Shown: piece after piece, positions 9,267 to 18,142 of the stretch
Layout: the number at the start of each line of letters is the position of its first letter
Numbering within the stretch: position 1 is the first letter of the stretch
DNA from: Bacillus sp. S/N-304-OC-R1
GTDB taxonomy: Bacteria; Bacillota; Bacilli; Bacillales; Cytobacillaceae
DNA: 64,000 nt
Assembly (NCBI RefSeq): GCF_019749375.1
Contig: NZ_JACWFE010000003.1
Span: 96,332 to 160,331 of the forward strand
Reading direction: 5' to 3'
Program-made: the position numbers and the translations under genes
The notes under the pieces: generated by a model
Database searches by the model: none
Told to the model about the DNA's origin: nothing
The model's input: only the letters and a program-made list of their open reading frames with translations

Positions 9267-11117
9267 ATGAATAAGTTCTGGCCTGAAAAATTTAAAAATG
9301 TCATCACTCATCCATTTACCTTGATCATGCTTATTCTTTTTCTAAAAATTACAGCCTTTCAAATTGTCATTTTTAATAACAAATCCATTCTTCATGTTTT
9401 GTTCATCGAGTTCCCTCTGTGGGCACTCTGTTTATCTGTACTTATTTTCCTTACAAAAAAACGGAAATGGCTATCGATTTGGCTTTATAATCTTGGACTT
9501 TCTACTCTCTTTATTGTGGTCGTTTTTTACACAAGATACTTTTCAACAATTCCTTCCTACTACGATGTGAAACAAGTATACCAATCAAACTCAGTCAAAG
9601 GTACGGTAGCTCTGCTCGGAACACCATATGATTTCTTATTTTTCGCAGATGTTGTATTTGTGCTTCCTTTCATTTGGTACTTCTCAAAATCCGATCCACG
9701 AAGTGGTTTTGCAGTCACTAAAAAGTGGGCAATTAGCTTTAGCTGTGCGGGATTAGTCACTACAGTTCTGGCTTTTTTCTACCCTTTAGTCGACGTATCC
9801 TATTTCGCTAAAAAACATGGATACATTCAATCCCAATTTGTGCAAATGTATGAACGGGGATATGGCAGGGCCTTCGCACAGAATGAACAATTAACTGATG
9901 AGGATTTAGCAAAATTAAAAGGCAATATGTATACCCCTTTCTCTGAACACCGCACATTTGGCATTGCGAAGGATCGCCAAGTATTTGTTATTCAAGTAGA
10001 ATCCTTACAGGAGTTTACTATTAATCAAACGATTGCAGGACAGGAAATTACGCCAAATTTAAATGCCCTTTTAAAGGATAGCGCATATTTCAGTAATGTG
10101 TACCAACAAATTGGTGCTGGCAATACATCAGATGCTGAATGGCTCATGCATACGTCCCTCTATCCTGAAGGAATGGACCCAACAGTCAATGTCATAGATG
10201 GCAGCGAAATTCCTTCTCTTGTTAAAACCTTGAAAATGCATGGTTATGGAACTGCTACCTACCATGCCGATGATATTACTTATTGGAGCCGCGACAAGTT
10301 GTACCCGGCACTCGGGTTTGACTATATGTATACAAGCAATGAAATTCCTAAAGAAAAGGAAGTTGGATTCGGTCCAGCTGATGAAATCCTATTTAGCTTT
10401 GTCGAGAAACAGCTGCCAATGCAACTGGATAAACATCAAAAAATGTATTCAAATATTATCACCTTAACAAGCCACACTCCTTTTGAAATGCCAGTTGACA
10501 TGGAATTACTTAATTTGCCTGAGGAATATGATGGAACTTACGTCGGGAACTATTTACAATCGGTTCGTTATACAGATGAGCAAATAGGGAAATTTATAAA
10601 TAAGCTTAAAGAACTTGGGATTTATGAGAATTCTCTTATATTAATTTATGGCGACCATTCAGGTTTACACGGAGCTCCTGTTACGGATAAGGATCAAGAG
10701 ATTTTAAAGGAAATACTTGGACATAGTTATAACTTACATGACCGTTTTACTGTGCCTGTTTTCTTCGTTGCACATGATATTTTCATGGGGGAAAAATACT
10801 CAAGACTTGGTGGTCAAATTGATTTAATGCCCACACTGTTAAACCTGCTTGGAATTGAACATGATGCCCAAATGATCGGGCATAATCTATTTCAATATAA
10901 AAATAACCTGCTCGGAATGCGATATTATATGCCTGGTGGTTCTTTTATTAGCAATGAACTGCTCTATACAGCACCAAGCGCAAAACATCCCGCTTCCTTG
11001 TATAACCGAACAACAATGAAAAAAACAAAGGATACTAAAGAGCTTCAAAAAAAGATTAATAATACATTACTTATTCTGCAATACTCTGACTATATACGGA
11101 AAGATGCGGCAAAATAA
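9267..11117 (+). CDS. Lipoteichoic acid synthase/primase family protein (LtaS-like)
   Basis: Membrane enzyme of 616 aa that transfers glycerol-phosphate from phosphatidylglycerol onto a lipid anchor outside the cell. About five N-terminal TM helices (1-180) are followed by an extracellular sulfatase-fold domain. Catalytic and Mn-binding residues of LtaS are visible: E245 (VIQVESLQEF), nucleophile T287 (NTSDAEW), and D463/H464 (YGDHSGLH). Bacilli have several paralogs; the 616-aa length is close to the B. subtilis LTA primase YvgJ, but I cannot separate primase from synthase. ATG 9267 is chosen because GAGGTG lies nine bases upstream; the GTG at 9255 is inside that site. Confidence 0.88.
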   Translation: MNKFWPEKFKNVITHPFTLIMLILFLKITAFQIVIFNNKSILHVLFIEFPLWALCLSVLIFLTKKRKWLSIWLYNLGLSTLFIVVVFYTRYFSTIPSYYDVKQVYQSNSVKGTVALLGTPYDFLFFADVVFVLPFIWYFSKSDPRSGFAVTKKWAISFSCAGLVTTVLAFFYPLVDVSYFAKKHGYIQSQFVQMYERGYGRAFAQNEQLTDEDLAKLKGNMYTPFSEHRTFGIAKDRQVFVIQVESLQEFTINQTIAGQEITPNLNALLKDSAYFSNVYQQIGAGNTSDAEWLMHTSLYPEGMDPTVNVIDGSEIPSLVKTLKMHGYGTATYHADDITYWSRDKLYPALGFDYMYTSNEIPKEKEVGFGPADEILFSFVEKQLPMQLDKHQKMYSNIITLTSHTPFEMPVDMELLNLPEEYDGTYVGNYLQSVRYTDEQIGKFINKLKELGIYENSLILIYGDHSGLHGAPVTDKDQEILKEILGHSYNLHDRFTVPVFFVAHDIFMGEKYSRLGGQIDLMPTLLNLLGIEHDAQMIGHNLFQYKNNLLGMRYYMPGGSFISNELLYTAPSAKHPASLYNRTTMKKTKDTKELQKKINNTLLILQYSDYIRKDAAK

Positions 11118-11123
11118 TAATAC

Positions 11124-11160
11124 AAACTAGGACCAAATTGATTTGGTCCTAGTTTCATTT
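11124..11160 (+). terminator. Terminator after the LtaS-like gene
   Basis: AAACTAGGACCAAA (11124-11137) pairs perfectly with TTTGGTCCTAGTTT (11142-11155) around a TTGA loop and is followed by CATTT. Confidence 0.92.
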
Positions 11161-11170
11161 CAGATAATTG

Positions 11171-11224
11171 TTGCAACATTTTGCGATATTCGTCATAATG
11201 TATATATGAGTATATATTCATATA
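11171..11224 (+). promoter_or_regulatory. czcD promoter with CzrA-type operator
   Basis: TTGCAA (11171-11176) and CATAAT (11194-11199) are separated by exactly 17 bases. Immediately downstream, 11203-11224 forms a 22-bp near-perfect palindrome with arms TATATGA and TCATATA and one mismatched pair. This matches the ArsR/SmtB-family operator pattern recognised by CzrA/SmtB (ATATGA...TCATAT). It overlaps the expected transcription start, so the repressor would block initiation until Zn binds. The repressor gene lies convergently just downstream of czcD. Confidence 0.72.
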
Positions 11225-11244
11225 ATGAAATAGGGGGGGTAAAG

Positions 11245-12168
11245 ATGGGACATCACCACGGTCATTCACATGGGCATAACCATTCTCATGGAAACATTGA
11301 AAATAAAAAAGCCTTATTTCTATCTTTTCTTTTAATCTCAACGTTTATGGTTGTTGAAGTGGTTGGCGGAATCATGACAAACAGCTTAGCTCTTCTATCT
11401 GATGCCGGTCATATGCTGAGTGATGCAGTGGCATTAGGTTTAAGCCTATTTGCCATTAAACTTGGGGAAAGAAAAGCTTCAGCCTCTAAAACATATGGCT
11501 ATAAAAGATTTGAAATTATAGCTGCTGCATTAAATGGTATCACGTTGATTCTTATTTCTATTTATATTTTTTTCGAAGCCTATCACAGGTTTTTCAATCC
11601 CCCTGAGGTTCTCAGTGGAGGAATGCTGATTATTTCAACGCTTGGATTACTTATCAATATTGTAGCAGCCTGGATTCTCATGCGAGGGAATAAAGAAGAG
11701 AACTTAAATATCAGAAGTGCTTTCTTGCATGTAATTGGAGACATGCTCGGTTCAGTTGGCGCCATTATTGCAGCATTGCTAATGATGGTCTTTGGATGGG
11801 GCATTGCCGATCCGATCGCCAGTGTCCTTGTAGCAATTCTGATAATTGTAAGCGGCTGGAGAGTAACAAAAGATTCTCTGCACATTCTTATGGAGGGAAC
11901 TCCTGCTCATCTTCAGATAGAGCAAGTGAAATCGGCTCTGACAAACATCCCGCATGTCAAGGAAGTGCACGATATTCATATATGGTCCATAACATCTGGA
12001 ATGCCAATGCTAAGCTGTCATATCGGCATTGATGAAGATGGAGTCCATGACATTATCCTCCATCATGCACAATCCATTCTCCATGATGATTTCGGAATTG
12101 AGCATAGTACAATCCAAGTAGAAAAACGAGAATTTGGCTGCCCTAATCATCATGGAAGCTGCAACTAA
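11245..12168 (+). CDS. czcD: Cation diffusion facilitator CzcD, Zn/Co/Cd exporter
   Basis: Inner-membrane metal:H+ antiporter of 307 aa. The N-terminus is a histidine-rich tail (HHHGHSHGHNHSHG). Six TM helices follow with the paired metal-site motifs HMLSDAVALG (TM2) and HVIGDMLGSVG (TM5), then a cytoplasmic regulatory domain with VHDIHIW. I choose ATG 11245 after AGGGGGGG; the longer in-frame start at 11143 would lie inside the upstream terminator. The operator in front and the convergent ArsR gene both point to zinc-type metal efflux under CzrA control. Confidence 0.93.
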   Translation: MGHHHGHSHGHNHSHGNIENKKALFLSFLLISTFMVVEVVGGIMTNSLALLSDAGHMLSDAVALGLSLFAIKLGERKASASKTYGYKRFEIIAAALNGITLILISIYIFFEAYHRFFNPPEVLSGGMLIISTLGLLINIVAAWILMRGNKEENLNIRSAFLHVIGDMLGSVGAIIAALLMMVFGWGIADPIASVLVAILIIVSGWRVTKDSLHILMEGTPAHLQIEQVKSALTNIPHVKEVHDIHIWSITSGMPMLSCHIGIDEDGVHDIILHHAQSILHDDFGIEHSTIQVEKREFGCPNHHGSCN

Positions 12169-12226
12169 ACTTGACGAGGGGACGGGGCTGTCTTCCTCCT
12201 ACGATAATAAATTTATACATGCCAAT

Positions 12227-12258
12227 GGACAGCCTTTTTACGGGCTGTCCTATTTATC
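12227..12258. terminator. Terminator between czcD and czrA
   Basis: GGACAGCC (12227-12234) pairs with GGGCTGTCC (12242-12250), followed by TATTTATC on the + side. The convergent arrangement means it can serve both genes. Confidence 0.7.
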
Positions 12259-12270
12259 TTGGCTAATGTA

Positions 12271-12591
12271 TTAATGATGGTTCGCGTGTTCAATCGTTTG
12301 TTTGAGAATACCCATGACATGATCATCATCACAAGAATAAAAAAGTGAAGTTCCTTCTCGTCTAAACTTGACCAAACGTAAATTTTTCAGAAATCGAAGC
12401 TGATGTGAAACAGTTGATTGAAGTAACGAGAGTTTTTCGGCGATATCATTGACTGAATGCTCGCCTTCAAACAATAAATGAAGGATCCGAATCCGGGTCG
12501 GATCAGACAGCGCTTTGAACGTTTGAGACACAATAAAGAGAGTTTCCTCATCAAGTTCCTTAGATTTAGAGAACTGACCTTCCTGCTCCAA
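12271..12591 (-). CDS. czrA: ArsR/SmtB-family metal-sensing repressor (CzrA-like)
   Basis: Dimeric winged-helix repressor of 106 aa. The helix-turn-helix is visible as [25 protein letters not shown] (split: [12 protein letters not shown], then [12 protein letters not shown]). The C-terminal helix holds the alpha-5 zinc site spacing D-x-H-(10)-H-xx-H: D89, H91, H102, H105 in the DDHVMG...EHANHH region, as in CzrA. I prefer a TTG start at 12591 because GAGAGG ends nine bases upstream; an ATG at 12600 directly abuts that site and is the usual automatic choice. It lies 50 bp from the ABC operon that precedes it on the same strand, so read-through is possible. Confidence 0.88.
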   Translation of the reverse strand: MEQEGQFSKSKELDEETLFIVSQTFKALSDPTRIRILHLLFEGEHSVNDIAEKLSLLQSTVSHQLRFLKNLRLVKFRREGTSLFYSCDDDHVMGILKQTIEHANHH

Positions 12592-12639
12592 AAATATCAT
12601 CCTCTCATAGCAATGGGCTCCTTCGTCCCGCTTTTTAGT

Positions 12640-13350
12640 TTATTTGGACGATGAAACCGTCCCCTTGTCCTGTACATATTGGAATTGTGCAACATCACTA
12701 TGCAGTTGAAGTGACTTTGGAATAATTAAATATACTGCTAATTGACCGTCCCCATTAATATCATTAATTGGATTTTGGCCGGTAAATTGATTGATTGTGA
12801 ATTCTTTTCTCACAACAGAAATATTAATCTTTTGATGATCAGGATAAGTTATTTTTAGTGTATCATCATTCATATGGAAGTTTACAGGCTTTATGTGTTG
12901 AGAGAAATCAAAGCCGCTTACAATTATGCCATCTGTATATACGCGCGCTTCAATCTTCCCATCATCAATGTCTTTTCGTTCAACATAAATAATTTTATCA
13001 TATCCAGTGATTCCAATATTAAGTAAGTTTTGATTGAAGTCATAAGACTCAGCCTTTAGTAATTGCCTGCTTGCAAGCTCATTTGTCCTTCCTTCATATA
13101 AGATAGTATGAAATTGGCTTACTCTATCCCAACTATCATTCTTATTTTCAATTTTCTCCCCGTTAATAACATTGACTTTTGTTACTAACATAATATAAAG
13201 CCCCGAAAGCAGCAGTACTCCTACATAAATGATTAACAGCCAATGTGTCACTTTGACCGTAAAAAGCTTTCTCTTTAAATTCATTATTGAAAACATTGAA
13301 ACAAAAATAAAGAAAGCAGCAATCAGAAGTAAGGTTAACAATATACTCAT
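12640..13350 (-). CDS. Uncharacterised membrane-anchored protein of the GntR-ABC operon
   Basis: Protein of 236 aa with two N-terminal hydrophobic segments (about 2-25 and 33-56), then a soluble, beta-rich, probably extracellular region of about 175 residues with no motif I recognise. The start ATG overlaps the stop of the permease gene by 4 bases (ATGA), so it is translationally coupled and likely a working partner of the ABC transporter. No catalytic residues are evident. It is the last gene of the operon; a weak hairpin overlaps its stop codon. Confidence 0.75.
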   Translation of the reverse strand: MSILLTLLLIAAFFIFVSMFSIMNLKRKLFTVKVTHWLLIIYVGVLLLSGLYIMLVTKVNVINGEKIENKNDSWDRVSQFHTILYEGRTNELASRQLLKAESYDFNQNLLNIGITGYDKIIYVERKDIDDGKIEARVYTDGIIVSGFDFSQHIKPVNFHMNDDTLKITYPDHQKINISVVRKEFTINQFTGQNPINDINGDGQLAVYLIIPKSLQLHSDVAQFQYVQDKGTVSSSK

Positions 13351-14090
13351 CTCCTAACCTCCATCCGATTTAATATGCCAATCGAGGCAATGAAAAATAA
13401 GAAAGCCGTTAGAACAACTTTGAAAAAAAACAATCCGAAAGACGGCTCCACAAGGTAAAACTCGTAAACATACACAAGGTACGGCTCACTATTTATTACA
13501 GCACTAATAAATAACATTCCAATGAGGACAGCAGGAATCACTATCACAAATAACTTACTAAATTGTACAAGTGCCCCAACAAAATAACCAATTGCACTCA
13601 AACAGAACAAATAGAGAACTGTTGCTCCAACGCCAATCAGGAAATCAAATGATGTGACTGGCAAGGTGAAATAATGTTCATGAAAAAAAATATACCTTAC
13701 AGCTAAAAGCAGACCTCTTGCTAATATCGCGGTAACGCCGCCAACTATGCTGGCTGTTAACAAAAAGAGGATATTGGCAAGACTGCTGCTTAAGCGATTT
13801 GTTACAAACACGAAATCAAAATTCCGATTAGGCTTCGTTGTGATCGTTATACCTGTTACGAAAGCCCAAATCATCGTAAAGGCAATAACCACATCGCTTG
13901 AGAAATAACTTATGCTTAAAACCATTCGATCTGACGAGGAAACATACGAATTAGCTCCCCCCATTGAAAATAGCATCGCTAATAGTTGAATCCCTACTAA
14001 AGCGCTGAATGAATCAATATTTGCTTTTAACTTGAATAAAAATTGGCTTTTCACTACATCGGGTAAATTAGCGGTTGTGAAAGACATCAT
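13347..14090 (-). CDS. ABC transporter permease subunit
   Basis: Integral membrane protein of about 247 aa with roughly six hydrophobic helices, of the ABC-2-like permease type, without an EAA loop. Starts TTG-ATG-ATG cluster at 14093-14085; ATG 14090 or 14087 sit five and eight bases after AGGAGG, so one of these is used. It overlaps the ATPase gene by about 20 bases. With the GntR and ATPase genes it resembles the B. subtilis Ytr-type systems that respond to cell-envelope stress; the substrate is unknown. Confidence 0.82.
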   Translation of the reverse strand: MMSFTTANLPDVVKSQFLFKLKANIDSFSALVGIQLLAMLFSMGGANSYVSSSDRMVLSISYFSSDVVIAFTMIWAFVTGITITTKPNRNFDFVFVTNRLSSSLANILFLLTASIVGGVTAILARGLLLAVRYIFFHEHYFTLPVTSFDFLIGVGATVLYLFCLSAIGYFVGALVQFSKLFVIVIPAVLIGMLFISAVINSEPYLVYVYEFYLVEPSFGLFFFKVVLTAFLFFIASIGILNRMEVRR

Positions 14091-14970
14091 CAATTCCTCC
14101 TTTCGTTTCGCTTGTTACATAAACACATAAATCGCTAGGAGAAACAGATGTTATCTCTACACCTGCTCGTTTTGCATTTTGCAGCTCAAGCTCAATAAAA
14201 TCATTTTTTACAACAGCATATAACGTGTTTTCGCCAATCCATTTTTCATATACAATCTTTCGTTCCGCAATTAATTCTAGAATAGCAGTCGATGAGCCTT
14301 TTAAGCCAATGCCCCATTCCTTTAACTCGTCCATTGGCATATGCATATGAATGTGTCCATCTTTAATAAGAAGAACGTCTTCTAATAAGTCTTCTATTTC
14401 TTCTAGATGATGACTCGAAATAATGATTGTTCGCGGATGGGCAAGATAATCCTTAAGCAGCGCACGATAAAAATCCGTTCTTACGGCTGCATCCATTCCT
14501 GTAGTCGGTTCATCAAATATCGTTAAAGGAGCACGGGAAGCTATGCCTATAATGGCATTAAACGTACTTACCTTTCCCTTCGAAAGACGGTGATGATAGT
14601 TTTTAAGATCAAATGAAAAATAATCGGCTAATCGCTTCGCTAAGTCTTTATCCCAATTAGGATAAAATCTGCCTCCCTCATCTAATAATTCATAGAGCTG
14701 CAGCGCGGGAGGAAAACTCATCTGATCATCTATAAATATAGAATTCGTGGAAACATTCAAACTGTTAAAGGGCTTTTCCGAGAATACTTTTATTTCTCCG
14801 GAAGTCTCGTTAATAAATCCTGAAATGATCTTCAGTAAGGTTGTTTTCCCAACACCATTCCGACCAATTAATCCAGTGATTTTATTTTCCTCCAACGTAA
14901 ATGAAAGATTATTTAATACTGTTTTCCGGAAATAGGTTTTCGTTAAGTTCTTGCATTCTATAATCTTCAT
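14068..14970 (-). CDS. ABC transporter ATP-binding protein (YtrB-like)
   Basis: ATPase of 300 aa. Walker A is GRNGVGKTT (about residues 36-44) and Walker B is LTIFDEPTTGMD. The signature position reads RLSKGKVSTF, a variant of LSGGQ found in the YtrB/YhcG-like branch. The H loop is IISSHHLEE. A C-terminal extension of about 85 residues follows the nucleotide-binding domain. Its start overlaps the GntR gene stop by 4 bases. This gene order (GntR, ATPase, permease, accessory protein) is the basis for the Ytr comparison. Confidence 0.88.
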   Translation of the reverse strand: MKIIECKNLTKTYFRKTVLNNLSFTLEENKITGLIGRNGVGKTTLLKIISGFINETSGEIKVFSEKPFNSLNVSTNSIFIDDQMSFPPALQLYELLDEGGRFYPNWDKDLAKRLADYFSFDLKNYHHRLSKGKVSTFNAIIGIASRAPLTIFDEPTTGMDAAVRTDFYRALLKDYLAHPRTIIISSHHLEEIEDLLEDVLLIKDGHIHMHMPMDELKEWGIGLKGSSTAILELIAERKIVYEKWIGENTLYAVVKNDFIELELQNAKRAGVEITSVSPSDLCVYVTSETKGGIDDVFHNR

Positions 14971-15350
14971 AACTGCCCCTCCCCTGATTGTTCGGCCTTT
15001 ATCATTTCGATCAATTCTGTTTCACTAAGCTGCAATCTCTTAGCTTCTAAAACAACTTCCTGAACTAGCCTTTTCAAAGTTTGATTTTTTCGTTTATTTA
15101 ATATGATTTCTTTGGCATTTGCTGTGACAAACATACCAAGGCCTCTCTTTTTGTATAGAATCTGTTCATCTACAAGAAGGCTTAGCCCCTTTGCCGCTGT
15201 TGCTGGATTTATCGTATACATATCCGCTAATTGATATTGCGAATACACTTTATCATCACTTTGGAAGTGGCCGTTTATTATCTCATTCTCGATCCATTCT
15301 GCAATTTGAATATAAATAGGTTTTGTACCTTCTGTATTAAGAATTGTCAC
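14967..15350 (-). CDS. GntR-family (YtrA subfamily) transcriptional repressor
   Basis: Small regulator of 127 aa. A winged helix covers about residues 10-78 (PIYIQIAEWIENEIING, YQLADMYTINPATAAKGL, KRGLGMFV) and a short helical tail of about 45 residues follows, typical of the YtrA subfamily that controls ABC operons. The start is GTG 15350, five bases after GGAGG; the longer reading from 15365 would run through its own ribosome binding site. It is the first gene of a four-gene operon and should repress its own promoter through the palindrome at 15365-15390. Confidence 0.87.
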   Translation of the reverse strand: MTILNTEGTKPIYIQIAEWIENEIINGHFQSDDKVYSQYQLADMYTINPATAAKGLSLLVDEQILYKKRGLGMFVTANAKEIILNKRKNQTLKRLVQEVVLEAKRLQLSETELIEMIKAEQSGEGQL

Positions 15351-15364
15351 CGCCCCCTCCAACA

Positions 15365-15418
15365 TAGTGCATTACTGTTGTAATGTACTATATAATAAAT
15401 TGGAAAATAAATCAAGCG
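15365..15418 (-). promoter_or_regulatory. Promoter and autoregulatory operator of the GntR-ABC operon
   Basis: On the minus strand TTGATT and TATAGT are 17 bases apart. Overlapping the last bases of the -10 is an inverted repeat with 11-base arms, TAGTGCATTAC (15365-15375) and GTAATGTACTA (15380-15390), with one mismatch and a 4-base spacer. This agrees with the AGTRTATTAGT-like palindromes bound by YtrA-type regulators in layout, though not in exact sequence. Repression by steric block at the -10 is the obvious reading. Confidence 0.75.
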
Positions 15419-15582
15419 ACATATTGTCAGTACCGTTTCCCAATTATAGCGGAACAAGAGAATCGTCCCTTGCCCTTTCCTCTTGCTTCCATTTAATTTT
15501 TCTGATAATATAAATTTCTTATCACTCATGCTCCAAAAGTACTTCCCCATTGCGGCTGAAAATGAAATGGGAGGAAGAAAGA

Positions 15583-17847
15583 ATGTCATCTCAACAACAC
15601 CCCGATTTTGAAAAAGAAATTCAACGTTTAGATTTTACTAAGAAGTATATGGATGTCGTAATAAAGACAGCTGAAACAAGTAAGGATCAGTTTCAAGAAA
15701 ACATGAAGGAAGCCTTTCAGGATGCTGATTGGCTGGAATCAAGCTTAGGCTATGCTTCTCTATTAACAAATGCTAGATTCTTCGAAATGTCCCGTGACGA
15801 ATTAAAAAGTTTAAAAAACGCTAGGAACAAGCCTTATTTTGCCCGAATTGATTTTCTGTTGCAGGATTTGAAGGACGAAGAAATCCTTTATATCGGGAAG
15901 ACGTCTCTCTACTCAAGGGAAAATAAGGAGCAAATTATTGTGGACTGGAGATCGCCGATTGCCAATCTCTATTATGAGGGCCTGCTGGGAGAGGTTCATT
16001 ATGACTCTTACGATGAAGGCTTTAATGGATACCTTTCATTAAAACGCCAATTTATGATTGAGGATGGCGAACTTCAGGAAATTCGTGACATTGATTTAAC
16101 AACAACTGACGAACTGCTTCAAGAATCACTTTCCAAAAGCTCAAGCAACCGCCTCACAGATATTATTTCAACCATTCAAGAAGAACAAAATCGAATTATT
16201 CGTGCTGATTTAAATAAACCTATTATTGTCCAAGGAGCTGCCGGAAGTGGAAAAACAACCATTGCCCTCCACCGGATCAGTTACTTTATTTATCAGTACA
16301 AAGAAAACTTCGCACCTGAACAGCTTATGATCCTTGCACCGAGCCGTTTATTCATTGACTACATATCTGAAGCACTCCCAGAGCTCGGAGTTGAAAGAGT
16401 ACGTCAGACGACACTTCAAGAATATGTGCAATTTTGTCTCGGGAAAAAACTTAATATTGTCAATGATAATAAATTAGTCCGCCTGCTAGAAGAGCCTGAG
16501 AGCAAGGGTTGCCAACTGTCAGCTTGGGTATCATCGATAAAGGGTTCTCCAGTCTTTCATGTCATTCTATCCAACTATTTATTAAGCATTTACAGAACCT
16601 TTTTTCCAACAGAAGATTTTATGGTTGATAAATATCGTCTATTTAGCCATAAAAAATTCATTCATCTTTTTAAAACGGATTATAACTACCTGCCTCTCTA
16701 CAAGAGACTTGATAAGCTAAAAGCCATTCTTCAAAATGATGTAGCAAAAAAGAAGAAAGAGATGATAGGCAAAATAGAAACCTTTTACGATGAACGAATC
16801 GAAAGGGCTCTTTATCATGGAAAGGATCCGGAGAGAAGGAGACAATATGTTTCTGATGCACTAGATAAAAAGGCAAAGCGCCTCGATGAAATAAAAAAAG
16901 CCATCCGAAATGCTGTTCCATCTTATATGAAACAATTTCCGAAAAAAACACTTCTACAATATTTTCATGAGCTATTTGAGGATCCTTCACTTCTCTGCCA
17001 ATGGGCAGAAGGCGGGTTAACTGAGCAGGAAGCAACATCTTTGTGCCAGTACAGCCAAAGCTTATTCATGAAAAAGAAATATGAAAGAGAAGACCTTTCA
17101 CTCCTGCTTTATTTACAGGTGTATCTTTATGGCATTCCTAAAGAATATAAAGCAAAGAATATAGTCATTGATGAGGCACAGGATTACAGCTTTATGGAGC
17201 TTCTATCTTTAAAGAAGGCATTGGATACAGATATGTTTACGCTTGTTGGCGATCTAGCACAAGGAATCCACTCCTATAGAGGGCTAACGAATTGGGATGC
17301 AGTTCTAACGGACATCTTTCCGCGTGCCATCTATACAGAGTTACAAAAGAGCTATAGAACAACAGTTGAGATTATGGAGCAGGCGAATGAACTGTTAAAG
17401 CTTCTTCCCTACTCATTTCCAAAAGTAGAACCTGTTGTTCGCCATGGAGAAAATCCGGTCTTTATTAAAAGAAAAGAAGGAAAAGAGCTTATTCAACAAA
17501 TTGAAGATCATGTGGCTGACCTAAAACAAGAAAAATATAAAACTTTTGCGGTCATTGGAAAGACAATGAAAGATTGCAAACTTCTTCATTCCCTTTTCGA
17601 GAAGCATTCCAATGAGCCTGTGACGTTGCTCGCGGAACAAGCGAAAATCCCAAAAGATGAGATTGTCATTGTCCCCTCCTTTCTCGCAAAGGGTTTAGAG
17701 TTTGATGCCGTCATCATCATTTCGCTTGAAGAGTCTTTTTCTCCTCAGTCTGAGCTGGACATTAAGCTTCTGTATGTGGCCATGACAAGACCTTTGCATC
17801 GCTTATATTTCTATGGATTAAGTGATGGCGATTTTATTATTATTTAG
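15583..17847 (+). CDS. helD: RNA polymerase recycling helicase HelD (UvrD-like)
   Basis: SF1 helicase-like ATPase of 754 aa that removes stalled RNA polymerase from DNA. An N-terminal alpha-helical arm (about 1-90) precedes the UvrD-type core: Walker A GAAGSGKTT (about 219-227), Walker B VIDEAQDYSFME, the VGDLAQGI stretch, and the C-terminal RecA motifs AKGLEFDAVII and LYVAMTRPLHRLY. The length is close to B. subtilis HelD (774 aa). ATG 15583 is preceded by GGGAGGA; upstream in-frame ATGs lack a site. Transcribed alone. Confidence 0.9.
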   Translation: MSSQQHPDFEKEIQRLDFTKKYMDVVIKTAETSKDQFQENMKEAFQDADWLESSLGYASLLTNARFFEMSRDELKSLKNARNKPYFARIDFLLQDLKDEEILYIGKTSLYSRENKEQIIVDWRSPIANLYYEGLLGEVHYDSYDEGFNGYLSLKRQFMIEDGELQEIRDIDLTTTDELLQESLSKSSSNRLTDIISTIQEEQNRIIRADLNKPIIVQGAAGSGKTTIALHRISYFIYQYKENFAPEQLMILAPSRLFIDYISEALPELGVERVRQTTLQEYVQFCLGKKLNIVNDNKLVRLLEEPESKGCQLSAWVSSIKGSPVFHVILSNYLLSIYRTFFPTEDFMVDKYRLFSHKKFIHLFKTDYNYLPLYKRLDKLKAILQNDVAKKKKEMIGKIETFYDERIERALYHGKDPERRRQYVSDALDKKAKRLDEIKKAIRNAVPSYMKQFPKKTLLQYFHELFEDPSLLCQWAEGGLTEQEATSLCQYSQSLFMKKKYEREDLSLLLYLQVYLYGIPKEYKAKNIVIDEAQDYSFMELLSLKKALDTDMFTLVGDLAQGIHSYRGLTNWDAVLTDIFPRAIYTELQKSYRTTVEIMEQANELLKLLPYSFPKVEPVVRHGENPVFIKRKEGKELIQQIEDHVADLKQEKYKTFAVIGKTMKDCKLLHSLFEKHSNEPVTLLAEQAKIPKDEIVIVPSFLAKGLEFDAVIIISLEESFSPQSELDIKLLYVAMTRPLHRLYFYGLSDGDFIII

Positions 17848-17861
17848 GAGTTTAGCGATGA

Positions 17862-17898
17862 TAAGGACTTCCCCAATTAATCGGGAGGTCCTTATTTA
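17862..17898 (+). terminator. Terminator after helD
   Basis: TAAGGAC at 17862-17868 pairs with GTCCTTA at 17888-17894 and the stem continues inward (TTCCC with GGGAG). TTTAAT follows. Confidence 0.85.
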
Positions 17899-17940
17899 AT
17901 AGGATTTTGAATAAGTGGAAACTGATGTTTGTTAAGTTTC

Positions 17941-18135
17941 TCACTCTTCCCAAAACAGCTCATCCAATGTTTTATTTAAAGCCTTACAAATGGATATACA
18001 TAAATTCAAACTAGGGTTATATTTCCCTTTTTCAATCAGACCTATCGTTTGCCTGGACACCCCAACAATATTGGCTAATTCCTCCTGCGACAAATCCTTT
18101 TCTATTCTGGCTACCTTTAATTTCAAATTCTTCAT
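17941..18135 (-). CDS. Small XRE-family HTH regulator
   Basis: DNA-binding protein of 64 aa that is almost entirely a Cro/C1-type helix-turn-helix: [30 protein letters not shown], as two pieces [16 protein letters not shown] and [11 protein letters not shown]. Start ATG 18135 follows GTGAGGACG; the upstream ATGs belong to the preceding frame. It starts 7 bases after the stop of the membrane protein gene, so the two form an operon. This pairing of a short XRE protein and a small membrane protein is common in Firmicutes, with the regulator controlling its own operon. Confidence 0.85.
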   Translation of the reverse strand: MKNLKLKVARIEKDLSQEELANIVGVSRQTIGLIEKGKYNPSLNLCISICKALNKTLDELFWEE

Positions 18136-18142
18136 ATCGTCC

